From positions 62,001-126,000 of the forward strand of contig CANMBS010000009.1 of the NCBI GenBank assembly GCA_947496145.1: a stretch of 64,000 nucleotides of DNA, read 5' to 3'. A program made the translations under genes and the position numbers. Source of the DNA: an uncultured Pseudovibrio sp. GTDB lineage: Bacteria > Pseudomonadota > Alphaproteobacteria > Rhizobiales > Stappiaceae. How positions within the stretch are numbered: position 1 is the first letter of the stretch; each line of letters opens with the position of its first letter. The notes under the pieces are model-generated. The model had not been told where the DNA came from, ran no database searches, and saw only the letters and a list, made by a program, of their open reading frames with translations. Below are positions 46,534 through 56,353 of this stretch, piece by piece.

Positions 46534-48339
46534 ATGACGACCAAAACTTTGTCCAATATTCGCAATTTCTCGATTGTCGCGCACATCGACCACGGTAAGT
46601 CCACTCTGGCCGATCGCCTCATCCAGTCTACCGGTACTCTCACAGAGCGTGAGATGACGGAGCAGGTTCTCGATTCCATGGATATCGAGAAGGAACGCGG
46701 CATTACCATTAAGGCTCAGACCGTTCGCCTGATTTACAAGGCGGAGAACGGTGAAGAGTACACGCTGAACCTGATCGACACTCCGGGTCACGTGGACTTT
46801 GCCTATGAAGTTTCTCGCTCCCTTGCTGCGGTAGAAGGCTCCCTTCTGGTGGTTGATGCCTCCCAAGGTGTGGAAGCGCAGACGCTCGCGAACGTGTATC
46901 AGGCGATTGACAACGACCACGACATCGTGACCGTTCTCAACAAGGTGGACCTGCCTGCTGCTGAGCCGGATCGCATCAAAGAGCAGATTGAGGACGTGAT
47001 CGGCCTTGATACCTCTGAGTCCGTGATGATTTCGGCAAAGACCGGACTTGGTATTCCTGATGTTTTGGAAGCAATCGTCAAACAACTTCCAGCGCCAAAG
47101 GGTAATCCTGACGGCCCGCTCAAAGCCATGCTGGTGGATAGCTGGTATGACACCTATCTGGGTGTGATGGTTCTTATCCGCGTGATTGATGGTGAGCTGA
47201 AGAAGGGCGACACCATCAAGATGATGGGCACCGGTGCTGTTTATCCGGTTGACCGCGTTGGCGTGATGACTCCTGCGTTTGTGGCGACGGACCGTCTTGG
47301 ACCGGGTGAAATTGGCGTTCTGACTGCTTCCATTAAGGAAGTGGCGGATACCCGCGTGGGTGACACCATCACCCATGACAAGAAGGGCTGCACGGAAGCG
47401 CTGCCGGGCTTTAAGCCTGCTCAGCCTGTTGTGTTCTGTGGTCTGTTCCCGGTTGATGCCAACGACTTTGAAGACCTGCGCTCTGCCATGGGCAAGCTGC
47501 GCCTCAATGATGCGTCTTTCTCCTATGAGATGGAAACATCGGCTGCGCTTGGTTTTGGTTTCCGCTGTGGCTTCCTTGGTCTGCTGCACCTTGAAATCAT
47601 TCAGGAACGTCTCTCCCGTGAGTTCAATCTGGAACTCATCGCAACAGCACCCTCTGTTGTTTATGAGATGGAGATGACCGACGGTTCCAACTTTGAGATG
47701 CACAACCCGGCGGATATGCCTGATGTTGTGAAGATCAAGGAGATCCGCGAGCCCTGGATTCGTGCCAACATCATGACACCTGATGAGTATCTTGGCCCAA
47801 TCCTGAAGCTGTGTCAGGATCGCCGTGGTATTCAGGTTGATCTGTCTTACGTCGGCTCTCGCGCTATGGTCACCTATGACCTGCCGCTTAACGAGGTGGT
47901 TTTTGACTTCTATGACCGTTTGAAATCCATCTCCAAGGGTTACGCCAGCTTTGACTACACCATCAGCGAGTACCGTGCAGGGGATCTGGTGAAGATGTCC
48001 ATCCTTGTGAACGAAGAGCCAGTGGATGCGCTGTCCGTGCTGGTGCACCGCTCACAGGCGGAGCGTCGCGGTCGTGCCATGTGTGAAGTTCTGAAAGAGC
48101 TGATCCCGCGCCACATGTTCAAGATTCCGATTCAGGCAGCAATTGGCGGGCGCGTGATTGCGCGTGAGACCCTTTCTGCCCTGCGTAAGGATGTGACCGC
48201 GAAATGTTATGGTGGTGATGCTTCCCGTAAACGCAAACTGCTGGACAAGCAGAAGGCGGGTAAGAAGAAGATGCGCCAGTTCGGTAAGGTGGAAATTCCT
48301 CAGGAAGCCTTCATTCAGGCGTTGAAGATGGATGACTGA
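46534..48339 (+). CDS. lepA: Elongation factor 4
   Basis: Ribosome-bound GTPase that back-translocates or aids assembly under stress. The 601-residue product has AHIDHGKST (G1), DTPGHVDF (G3) and LNKVDLP (G4), plus the LepA-specific C-terminus ([20 protein letters not shown]). Length matches E. coli LepA (599). The ATG at 46534 gives [20 protein letters not shown], the normal N-terminus. It ends in a strong terminator. Confidence 0.98.
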   Translation: MTTKTLSNIRNFSIVAHIDHGKSTLADRLIQSTGTLTEREMTEQVLDSMDIEKERGITIKAQTVRLIYKAENGEEYTLNLIDTPGHVDFAYEVSRSLAAVEGSLLVVDASQGVEAQTLANVYQAIDNDHDIVTVLNKVDLPAAEPDRIKEQIEDVIGLDTSESVMISAKTGLGIPDVLEAIVKQLPAPKGNPDGPLKAMLVDSWYDTYLGVMVLIRVIDGELKKGDTIKMMGTGAVYPVDRVGVMTPAFVATDRLGPGEIGVLTASIKEVADTRVGDTITHDKKGCTEALPGFKPAQPVVFCGLFPVDANDFEDLRSAMGKLRLNDASFSYEMETSAALGFGFRCGFLGLLHLEIIQERLSREFNLELIATAPSVVYEMEMTDGSNFEMHNPADMPDVVKIKEIREPWIRANIMTPDEYLGPILKLCQDRRGIQVDLSYVGSRAMVTYDLPLNEVVFDFYDRLKSISKGYASFDYTISEYRAGDLVKMSILVNEEPVDALSVLVHRSQAERRGRAMCEVLKELIPRHMFKIPIQAAIGGRVIARETLSALRKDVTAKCYGGDASRKRKLLDKQKAGKKKMRQFGKVEIPQEAFIQALKMDD

Positions 48340-48385
48340 GCATCGGTCTTGCGTTAGCAAAGCCAACCTTATGGGCGAACACATC

Positions 48386-48411
48386 AAAGGCGGCCTCTGG
48401 TCGCCTTTTTT
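48386..48411 (+). terminator. Terminator of lepA
   Basis: AAAGGCG pairs with CGCCTTT around a 9-base loop, followed by six T residues, 46 bases after the lepA stop. Confidence 0.9.
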
Positions 48412-48544
48412 ATCACAAGCTCACCGCAATGCTTCGCATTGACGAACCCGGCACCGAGCTTTTATTTACACGCCAAGCAATATCTGAGCGCCCACAGGCC
48501 GTCTCGGAGATACACTTCAATCAGAGTTCGAAAGGCCTTTAGCC

Positions 48545-49120
48545 ATGTCACTTGAGAATGACCTGCGTGCACGCGCAGAAGACAAATGTGAGCTTTGCGG
48601 TGCAACTGAGGACCTTGCTGTGCTGGCAGTTGGCCCGGACAGTGATGACAGCGCTGATAAATCCATCCTCGCTTGCGGCACCTGCGTCACCCAGTTGGGG
48701 AGCGATGCAGAACTGGACGTAAACCACTGGCGCTGCCTGAATGAGAGCGCATGGAGCACCGAGCCAGCCGTTCAGGTAACCGCGTGGCGCATGCTGAACC
48801 GCCTTTCGGGTGAAGCCTGGGCGCGTGATCTGCTCGATACACTTTATCTGGACGAAGAGACGCTTGAGTGGGCGCAATCCGGTCAGGGTGGCAGCGAAGA
48901 AGACGCTGTTGTGCACAAGGACACCCACGGTGCAGTGCTTTCTGCGGGCGATACTGTCACCCTTATCAAAGACCTGAAGGTGAAGGGTGCAGGCTTTACC
49001 GCGAAGCGCGGCACAGCAGTGCGCAACATCACGCTGGTGCCAGATAACCCAAAGCACATTGAAGGCCGCGTGAACGACCAGCGTATTGTTCTGCTGACTG
49101 ATTATCTGAAGAAGTCCTGA
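48545..49120 (+). CDS. PhnA/YjdM-like zinc-ribbon protein
   Basis: A 191-residue protein related to PhnA (YjdM). A treble-clef or zinc-ribbon segment CELCGA...CGTCV lies in the first 50 residues; the C-terminal SH3-like PhnA domain shows GDTVTLIKDLKVKGAGFTAK and KRGTAVRNITLV. Despite the historic name, PhnA is not proven to use phosphonates, so no reaction is assigned. AAAGG lies about eleven bases before the ATG. A terminator follows. Confidence 0.9.
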   Translation: MSLENDLRARAEDKCELCGATEDLAVLAVGPDSDDSADKSILACGTCVTQLGSDAELDVNHWRCLNESAWSTEPAVQVTAWRMLNRLSGEAWARDLLDTLYLDEETLEWAQSGQGGSEEDAVVHKDTHGAVLSAGDTVTLIKDLKVKGAGFTAKRGTAVRNITLVPDNPKHIEGRVNDQRIVLLTDYLKKS

Positions 49121-49150
49121 AGTTGGCCTAGCAACTGCGAATAGTCCGAG

Positions 49151-49173
49151 AAGCGGCCCGAGTGGCCGCTTTT
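49151..49173 (+). terminator. Terminator of the PhnA-like gene
   Basis: AAGCGGCC pairs with GGCCGCTT (8 bp) around CGAGT, followed by T residues, 30 bases after the stop. Confidence 0.85.
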
Positions 49174-49215
49174 ACTTTTCGCTCGGTTCATGCATCTTTT
49201 CATGACAGAGATGAC

Positions 49216-49395
49216 TTAGTCACCACCGCCATCTCCACCGCCTCCTGTGTCACTGCCAGTATCATTGCTATCATCGTTGCTGAAAAGAAAAAATGCTCCT
49301 TCTCCGTCACTGCCTGACTTAAAACCCATAGATTTTCTGATAGCATTCAGAATTACAAGAAAAACAATAATAAAAAAAATAACTTCCAAAGACAT
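49216..49395 (-). CDS. Small membrane protein with acidic Gly-rich tail
   Basis: A predicted 59-residue protein: an N-terminal membrane helix (LEVIFFIIVFLVILNAI) followed by a short basic spot and a Gly/Asp/Ser-rich tail ending GGGGDGGGD. The ATG at 49395 follows GAGG at good spacing. The tail points to low complexity rather than a domain. No homologue is recognised; coding status rests on the ribosome binding site and amphipathic layout. Confidence 0.6.
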   Translation of the reverse strand: MSLEVIFFIIVFLVILNAIRKSMGFKSGSDGEGAFFLFSNDDSNDTGSDTGGGGDGGGD

Positions 49396-49468
49396 GCTCA
49401 CCTCATGCTTTCAAAACAGCCTTATTAGTACCATAAGCTGCATGTGATAAAGAATAACAGTATTGAGT

Positions 49469-50140
49469 TCATCTATAAACCTGGTCTTCCTGAGTGCTCC
49501 GGTACTGCTTGATTTTTGCATGCAGGCGGATTTGCTCTGGTGTGAGCCTTAGGAGAATTTGATTGTTGCTCCACTGGAACAAGGCGGCGCCGGATTTTGA
49601 CGTTTCAAGGCGATAATGACGCCCTCCCTGACGGGCGTACCACACTATACGATCCCTCCCGATCCACCTGTGAGTTTTAATAGGATGGAGCATGGTGAGT
49701 TTGCCGGGGTAGTCTGCGAGCAGTAAATCAACTGCGCCTGCGGCGCTGGTTTCTTCTGCGATGTGGTGAACCCGGCAGATTTGCTTTTTTTCGATCTTTG
49801 CAAAAAGCTTACCTACATGAGCATAACCATTGAACTGCGTCATCTGCTCATCCTGCGCCAAATAGTCGAACAGGTGGATTGCACCGTCAAATATGGATGA
49901 AAAATAGAAGGATCTACTGGTGTATTGCAGCGTAACCCTTTGCAATTTTTGGCCGATCTTGCGTTGTACCGTATTGCCGCTGCCTGTCAGGTATTCAGTG
50001 CCGGGTTTCTTTTGCAGAGCGAGAGCGAGGCCGATCAGGTAATCATCCTGAATAAAGCGCAGGGGGGTACAGTTATGCCTTAGCGTATTTGCGGCAGCTG
50101 GTTGCCCGGAAAATGCAGGTGCCCCAAAGCCGATAGACAT
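49469..50140 (-). CDS. Hypothetical protein
   Basis: Unrecognised, 223 residues. No signal peptide or membrane helix. The sequence is mixed alpha/beta with a middle part (SFYFSSIFDGAIHLFDYLAQ, YAHVGKLFAKIEKKQICRVH) and a basic C-terminus (LTPEQIRLHAKIKQYRS). The frame opens at TTG-like codons to 50188, but the ATG at 50140 follows GGGGAG five bases upstream. It lies between a small membrane protein and a hydrolase on the same strand. Confidence 0.75.
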   Translation of the reverse strand: MSIGFGAPAFSGQPAAANTLRHNCTPLRFIQDDYLIGLALALQKKPGTEYLTGSGNTVQRKIGQKLQRVTLQYTSRSFYFSSIFDGAIHLFDYLAQDEQMTQFNGYAHVGKLFAKIEKKQICRVHHIAEETSAAGAVDLLLADYPGKLTMLHPIKTHRWIGRDRIVWYARQGGRHYRLETSKSGAALFQWSNNQILLRLTPEQIRLHAKIKQYRSTQEDQVYR

Positions 50141-50275
50141 GATTACTCCCCTAAACACACGAGTTCCTGTGTTTTGAGCGTGAAGCAAATCACGAGGAAA
50201 AGCAGTCCTTCAAATGAATTTGCTGGATTGCCTTGGGTTGTATCTTATCCAGGAAAATTCAGGGCTATTGCACTC

Positions 50276-51133
50276 TCAGGAGACACTCAGAATTTCTGGC
50301 CATAACGCTGCATTCTGTTTGGTGAAAGCCTTAAGGTGACCGACCTCATTGAGGTTGAAGTCCTTTGGGTTCAGAGTTCGGCGCGTGATCTGAGCCTCTT
50401 TATAAAGCGGTTCCATGCGATCAATAGAAGCTTTTGGGGCTGTATCATCATCTGTAAATCCGATGACTTTGATAGGTCCGCGATAAGGTTCCGGGTTCAT
50501 CCGGGGAAGCACACTGCCGATGTCGCTGCTGTAAAATGTAGGAGACGTGCACCATTTTCGCCACTGCCAATATACGCCGGCGGGCATGTCTGCGCCTAGC
50601 CCCAATGCTTTTCCGGGCAGGTATCCTTTGACGCGCGTTGCCAGAGGGCCGAGCAAATACCAGAACATGATTACCATGAACAGATAGGGCAAGTGGTGAT
50701 CGCGCCAGTACACCTGCCCACAAGCCACAGTGGTAATCTGATCAACCTTCTCCAGATTTTTATGAAACGGCAACATGAAACCACCCAGCGAGTGGCCTAT
50801 TACATGCGTTTTCGGTGTCTGCGCTAAAGACAACAGAGCCTCAAGTGCCGCTTGCTGGTCCAGCAACCCCCAGTCTGCCATTGTTGCAGAGGAATTGCGT
50901 GGGTGATTTTTCTTGGAGGCACCAAAATCGCGATAATCGTAGGTCAGGCAGAGATGGCCTTGCTCAGCAACCCAGCGGGCGAATTTGTTATAGAACTGCT
51001 GAGGGACACCAGTGGCACCATGAATAATAACTGAAGATTTTGGAGGTTGCGCAGGCCAGTAGGCTTTTCCGGTGAGGGTCGCCCCTTCACTTGGAATCTT
51101 AATTGTTTCAATGCGCTGTTTAATCTCAGCCAT
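50276..51133 (-). CDS. Alpha/beta hydrolase
   Basis: A 285-residue hydrolase. The nucleophile is in VIGHSLGGFMLPF (GHSLGG); an Asp and the catalytic His appear to lie in GFTDDDTAPKAS and EVGHLKAF. A run of hydrophobic residues (LPYLFMVIMFWYLLGPLA) in the lid region suggests a lipid or hydrophobic substrate. It starts MAEIKQRIETIKIP at ATG 51133, with GGGAAAG upstream. No partner gene identified. Confidence 0.88.
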   Translation of the reverse strand: MAEIKQRIETIKIPSEGATLTGKAYWPAQPPKSSVIIHGATGVPQQFYNKFARWVAEQGHLCLTYDYRDFGASKKNHPRNSSATMADWGLLDQQAALEALLSLAQTPKTHVIGHSLGGFMLPFHKNLEKVDQITTVACGQVYWRDHHLPYLFMVIMFWYLLGPLATRVKGYLPGKALGLGADMPAGVYWQWRKWCTSPTFYSSDIGSVLPRMNPEPYRGPIKVIGFTDDDTAPKASIDRMEPLYKEAQITRRTLNPKDFNLNEVGHLKAFTKQNAALWPEILSVS

Positions 51134-51256
51134 TACTTTCCCGCAGGTTGCCATGCTATAAATACCAATGGATCAGTTAGTCGTATACGAGCATAGATTA
51201 ACGAATAGGTAAAGCTATACCATAGAAATGTACTTTGTCTTTTCGAAGGAAGGCAG

Positions 51257-51361
51257 CGCTAAAGCAGTTCGCGTTTAAGTTGAAACGCTTGATCTGCTTT
51301 AGCTTTTGTTTTTGCGTATCTTTATCTGAAAACCGATGTCCACTTTTCAGAGATACGCTTT
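51257..51361 (-). repeat. 106-bp intergenic palindromic repeat, copy B
   Basis: Inverted copy of 44372-44477 with about four base differences and one single-base deletion. The GCTAAAGCAG/CTGCTTTAGC stem is conserved. It lies just after the hydrolase start and next to the third GFA gene, so both copies are outside genes. Confidence 0.85.
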
Positions 51362-51376
51362 AGCAATTTCAGGAAT

Positions 51377-51757
51377 TCACTGGTCCTCGGGTCTGTCACG
51401 TTCATAACGTGCAGAAACTGAAAACTCTGGCAGCCATGCTTCTCGTCTGATTGTCCAGAGTTCGTAGCTGGGGGCGAATGTACTCGGCTCATCCAGTGCA
51501 CCAAGATGAATTTCTATTTCCCCGGGGCTGGCGGAAAAGACAGATGAGCCGCAATTGGAGCAGAAGAAGCGTCCCTGATAACTGCGGGGTTCGCCTTCTA
51601 TCTGCACCGCATCCTCAGGATAGACAGCAGAGGCATGAAATACCGCCCCGTGGTGCTTGCGGCAATCAAGACAGTGGCAAACACCGACCCTGTCAGGCTG
51701 GCCGATTGCGGTAAACCGCAGCCCCCCGCACAGGCAACCACCCGTGACCCTTTTCAT
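51377..51757 (-). CDS. GFA-family zinc protein, copy 3
   Basis: A 126-residue GFA/CENP-V family protein. The zinc cysteines are in GGCLCGGL, CHCLDCRKH and FCSNCGSSVF. It is more divergent from copies 1 and 2 than they are from each other. ATG 51757 follows AAGGTGG; the GTG nine bases upstream lacks a site. Its C-terminus is acidic and charged (SARYERDRPEDQ). Confidence 0.9.
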   Translation of the reverse strand: MKRVTGGCLCGGLRFTAIGQPDRVGVCHCLDCRKHHGAVFHASAVYPEDAVQIEGEPRSYQGRFFCSNCGSSVFSASPGEIEIHLGALDEPSTFAPSYELWTIRREAWLPEFSVSARYERDRPEDQ

Positions 51758-51993
51758 TTCCACCACCTTACTTATCTGTTTTGGATGCAGGCAGATATCA
51801 TCCTATCTTTTTTGGGGGCATACAAAGGCTTGCTTAGAGTGACTGCATTGCGACACTCTTTAATACAGAGAAGGCGGCTGGATCATATTCCTTCAGGAAC
51901 TCAGATCACAACCACCTTATCGTATAGAGTATAGGAGGTCCCGATCCGTCCTTCGAGACTTTATTCTCCACATTTCAGCTTGTTAGCTTTACG

Positions 51994-52128
51994 CTAATCC
52001 TTGCTGTCCGTATCCAGACCAGCAACAACACCATCTGTAGAACTTTTCCGAGATTTATACTCGGAGGCCACTACCATTCCTAGTATTACCAGAAATACAC
52101 AAATGAATAATGCCAAGCCGAAAGTCAT
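51994..52128 (-). CDS. Small single-pass membrane peptide (44 aa)
   Basis: A frame too short for most gene finders. It begins MTFGLALFICVFLVILGMVV, a membrane helix, followed by a basic/polar tail (SEYKSRKSSTDG) ending DTDSKD before TAG. The ATG at 52128 is preceded by GGAGGT four bases upstream, a near-perfect ribosome binding site. The N-in/C-out layout is not clear. No family is recognised. Confidence 0.6.
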   Translation of the reverse strand: MTFGLALFICVFLVILGMVVASEYKSRKSSTDGVVAGLDTDSKD

Positions 52129-52477
52129 AGTACCTCCACTTCAATGACACCTAAAGCGTAGATAGCATTTTGATTTATGTCAACGTACTTTTTATTAGTT
52201 TTAATCTGAATAATACTCATCTTTAAAATTTCTTTTTCATTATAATTCAATTTTGCGTCGCAATAAATATGCGTATTACTTACATCAATATTTTAGATGA
52301 ACTTGGCTAAACCAAGACTTGATCTTCATTGTGAAATATCAGCAATATTATATTGTTAGACCAAACACACTGTGTGGTTGAGCTGTTGCGTCACCGGCCA
52401 CTTTGCATCGCAAAATTGTACAGAGCATTTACTCTGTGAGATACTGCGCTTACGCACGCAACTCAGGAGACATTTCC
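52129..52477. other. AT-rich region upstream of the DUF2267 gene
   Basis: About 350 very AT-rich bases with no gene or strong palindrome. It probably carries the promoters of the small membrane peptide (minus) and of the DUF2267 gene (plus). Confidence 0.4.
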
Positions 52478-52918
52478 ATGCCCATGCCTCAGGAGTATCA
52501 AATTGCTTCGCAAAGCTATGACAAGTATCTTCGTGATCTTTGTGAGGAATCAGAACTGGTCACCCGGAACAGAGGCTATACCTGTACGCAGGCTGTTCTT
52601 CTCGCCTTCCGAAAGCGCCTTACAGCGGAACAGGTCCTCTTGTTTGCAAACGTCCTGCCCGTTGTTTTACGCGCGATTTTCACCAAGGAGTGGCAACGCG
52701 AAGAATACACCGCAGATTTTGGGGATGAGGCAGACTGGATTGCTGACATAAAGGGATTGCGGGCGCGCCACAATTTTTCTGAGGACGCTACATTAAGGCA
52801 TGTCAGCGGTGTTTTACTCAATCATGTTGATGAAGAAGAATTTCGCCGGACTCTGCAGGAAATTGGCCCAGAGGCGCTGCGTTTCTGGGGCGTTGAGGCT
52901 TTAAGCCCGATCTCCTGA
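52478..52918 (+). CDS. DUF2267 protein
   Basis: A 146-residue cytoplasmic protein of the DUF2267 family. Function unknown. It has two helical repeats typical of the domain: RNRGYTCTQAVLLAFRKRLT around residue 34 and ATLRHVSGVLLNHVDEEEFR near 107, ending ALRFWGVEAL. The ATG at 52478 follows AGGAGA; a second ATG lies two codons on. A long hairpin follows. Confidence 0.85.
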   Translation: MPMPQEYQIASQSYDKYLRDLCEESELVTRNRGYTCTQAVLLAFRKRLTAEQVLLFANVLPVVLRAIFTKEWQREEYTADFGDEADWIADIKGLRARHNFSEDATLRHVSGVLLNHVDEEEFRRTLQEIGPEALRFWGVEALSPIS

Positions 52919-52945
52919 CCTCATTTCCTTCACCCTTCCTCTATC

Positions 52946-52986
52946 AGTTCTTCAGAAGCTGCCTCCCAACAGGCTTCTGAAGAACT
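52946..52986. terminator. 14-bp perfect hairpin after the DUF2267 gene
   Basis: AGTTCTTCAGAAGC and GCTTCTGAAGAACT pair perfectly around 13 bases, 28 bases after the stop. No long T-run follows, so it is either a weak terminator or an mRNA-stabilising hairpin. Confidence 0.6.
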
Positions 52987-53055
52987 CTTGCATAAATGGC
53001 AGAAAACTTGCCGCAACCGGGAAGGATTGCGACAAGTCTGCTGGCTTTAAGTTTA

Positions 53056-53095
53056 CATGCACCCGCAGAAAACGGGGGCCGCACATGGGTGCATG
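53056..53095. terminator. 9-bp hairpin downstream of the aromatic amino acid permease
   Basis: CATGCACCC and GGGTGCATG pair perfectly around 22 bases. It lies 65 bases beyond the permease stop. The T-run on the minus strand is poor, so its termination role is not certain. Confidence 0.4.
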
Positions 53096-53159
53096 CAGGA
53101 AATCAGCCAGATAACTGCGAGTATATGTGGCCCATACCCGCAGTCAGTTCGTTTACCGG

Positions 53160-54434
53160 TTAGCCAAAGATTGGCAGGTTACCGGTCAGTTCGAATGCGG
53201 TGATGATGAACACCAGAATACCGAAACCAAATACCATTGCCTGACGGGCGTTGCCGCCTGGAACCTGATACATGTCCGGGTTACGCTCACGACAGATGCG
53301 AACCATTACGATTGGTGCCAGAAGTGAGAAGATCACCAGAACCACACCAGCATAACCGATTGCTGCGATGAACCCGTGTGGGAACAGGATAGCAAGGATG
53401 ATGGTTGGTACGAATGCGATACCTACTGTCTGGGCTTTACCAACGATGGTAGATGTGTCGAACTTGAACAGGTCAGAGATGTAATCATACAGGCTGAGAG
53501 ACACACCCAGGAAGGATGTTGCAACAGCCATATTACCAAAGATCTGCAGAATTACAGAAATGTTGGCGCTGATACCGGACTTACTCAGAGCACCGATGAT
53601 GTTACCAATGTTACCGCCTTCCGCGATAATTGCAGGGAAGTCATCACGGGAGATGTTTCCGAATACTGCAAACATCCAGAGGAAGTAGAAGAAACCTGCA
53701 AGGAAAATTGCAATCAGAAGCGCTTTACTTGTACGCTTTGCATCCAGACCGAGATAGTTGGTCACAGTTGGAACTGTAATCTGAAGACCAAAACTCGCCA
53801 CCAGGAATGAGATGGTGTAGAACGCATATGGCATGCGATCACCGAGAGAGATCTCCGGGAACAGGTTTGCTGTAGAAGAGTTACCAATCAAAGAGCTCAG
53901 GCTGATCATGAAGGTGATGATCATACCACCGATGAGAACGGTGTTCACACGGTCAACAGCTTTGGTACCCATCATCACAATCGACAGCAGCACAACTGCG
54001 AAGATCAGACTCGCAACCCCCGATGGCATGTTGACGTCACCAAAAATTGACAGTGAGTATGTGATGATCGAGCTACCACCTGAGATGTAGGCGTAGGTCA
54101 GAACGTAGCAAAGGAAGGCAACGGAAAGACCGTTTACGATACGACCAAAGTTACCAATGGTGCCCTTTGCAAGGCTGTCGTAGTTGGACCCTTCAGGGAA
54201 ATGGAGCGTTATTTCCATGATGTACAACGATGCGGTGTGCATGATGTAACCAACAACGATCATCAGAACCAGACAGACGGTGAACCACACACCACTGTTT
54301 GCAACTGGAAGAGAGAACATGCCAGCGCCGACAGCAGTACCTGCCGCAATCACACTTGCACCGAGAATAGTGCCCTGGCTTTTCTTAGTTTCTTTTGTTT
54401 CGGCAGCTTGAACCTGCTCAGAAGCAACGGTCAT
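53160..54434 (-). CDS. Aromatic amino acid permease (TutB/TyrP/Mtr family)
   Basis: Proton-linked importer of the HAAAP family, 424 residues with about eleven membrane segments. The family start is plain: GTILGASVIAAGTAVGAGMF in the first helix. It is encoded 205 bases downstream of tyrosine phenol-lyase on the same strand. In Citrobacter freundii and Erwinia herbicola tpl is followed by tutB, a tyrosine permease, so tyrosine is the likely substrate. The protein itself does not distinguish tyrosine from tryptophan. The ATG at 54434 gives a hydrophilic 20-residue N-terminus with AGAGG-like sequence upstream. Confidence 0.93.
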   Translation of the reverse strand: MTVASEQVQAAETKETKKSQGTILGASVIAAGTAVGAGMFSLPVANSGVWFTVCLVLMIVVGYIMHTASLYIMEITLHFPEGSNYDSLAKGTIGNFGRIVNGLSVAFLCYVLTYAYISGGSSIITYSLSIFGDVNMPSGVASLIFAVVLLSIVMMGTKAVDRVNTVLIGGMIITFMISLSSLIGNSSTANLFPEISLGDRMPYAFYTISFLVASFGLQITVPTVTNYLGLDAKRTSKALLIAIFLAGFFYFLWMFAVFGNISRDDFPAIIAEGGNIGNIIGALSKSGISANISVILQIFGNMAVATSFLGVSLSLYDYISDLFKFDTSTIVGKAQTVGIAFVPTIILAILFPHGFIAAIGYAGVVLVIFSLLAPIVMVRICRERNPDMYQVPGGNARQAMVFGFGILVFIITAFELTGNLPIFG

Positions 54435-54568
54435 TATGAGCCTCCCAACTCCGGCAAATTTGCCGTGACCCGATGAGATCGCACCTACCGACTTTTTGAA
54501 CGCTCGCGGCAGGGCTTCTCAGATGGCACAGTTTTACGCAAAGTAAGTTTTGTGCCGTGAATACAACA

Positions 54569-54628
54569 GAGGAGAGCACATAGGCTCTCCTCCACTTGGT
54601 GTGCGTTTGGTGGCTGCAGCCAGCCACC
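54569..54628 (-). promoter_or_regulatory. Two stem-loops between tpl and the permease gene
   Basis: GAGGAGAGC/GCTCTCCTC (54569-54577 with 54584-54592, 6-base loop) and GGTGGCTG/CAGCCACC (54609-54616 with 54621-54628, 4-base loop) are both perfect. They begin 11 bases after the tpl stop on the minus strand and lack strong T-runs; they likely stabilise the upstream tpl message or weaken read-through into the permease. Confidence 0.6.
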
Positions 54629-54639
54629 TGACACTTTTC

Positions 54640-56046
<1,407 letters not shown>

Positions 56047-56229
56047 TCATGACAGCACATGACTGTCTAAACTTTCAGCTAGTGAAGGTGCAGATCATGT
56101 TTGGGAAGCAACTCATCCCGCTAAACTTGATCGATTCTCTCCTCACCAATCTTCGATAACCATTAGATATCCAAATATTTCATCATCACAATAAGTAACA
56201 ATATCCATATGTGAATAAATAATTGCTTC

Positions 56230-56353
56230 GTATACAGATCACAACAATATATCTTTTATGAAATACGCACAGCGTTGCTGTACATATGTGCGTATTACTC
56301 GATTACGTGGAATATAAATCTACGTAATCTTAGAAATGTTGTGATCTGTATAC
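56230..56353. repeat. 124-bp nested inverted-repeat element
   Basis: An outer 17-bp perfect inverted repeat (GTATACAGATCACAACA at 56230-56246, complement at 56337-56353) encloses two further perfect inverted repeats: AATACGCACA/TGTGCGTATT (56262-56271, 56287-56296) and GATTACGT/ACGTAATC (56301-56308, 56322-56329). A folded strand would form a three-way junction. The element starts 214 bases upstream of tpl. It could be a MITE with 17-bp terminal repeats, a structured leader RNA, or a set of regulator sites. No target-site duplication is obvious. Confidence 0.8.

Noticed and set aside
46450-48048. A 532-residue open frame antisense to lepA, and similar long frames antisense to deoA (119-1414), hrpB (13080-13964) and pheS (62161-63612)
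   Set aside because: These mirror strongly conserved genes on the other strand and have no ribosome binding site or family resemblance. Long antisense frames arise from codon bias.
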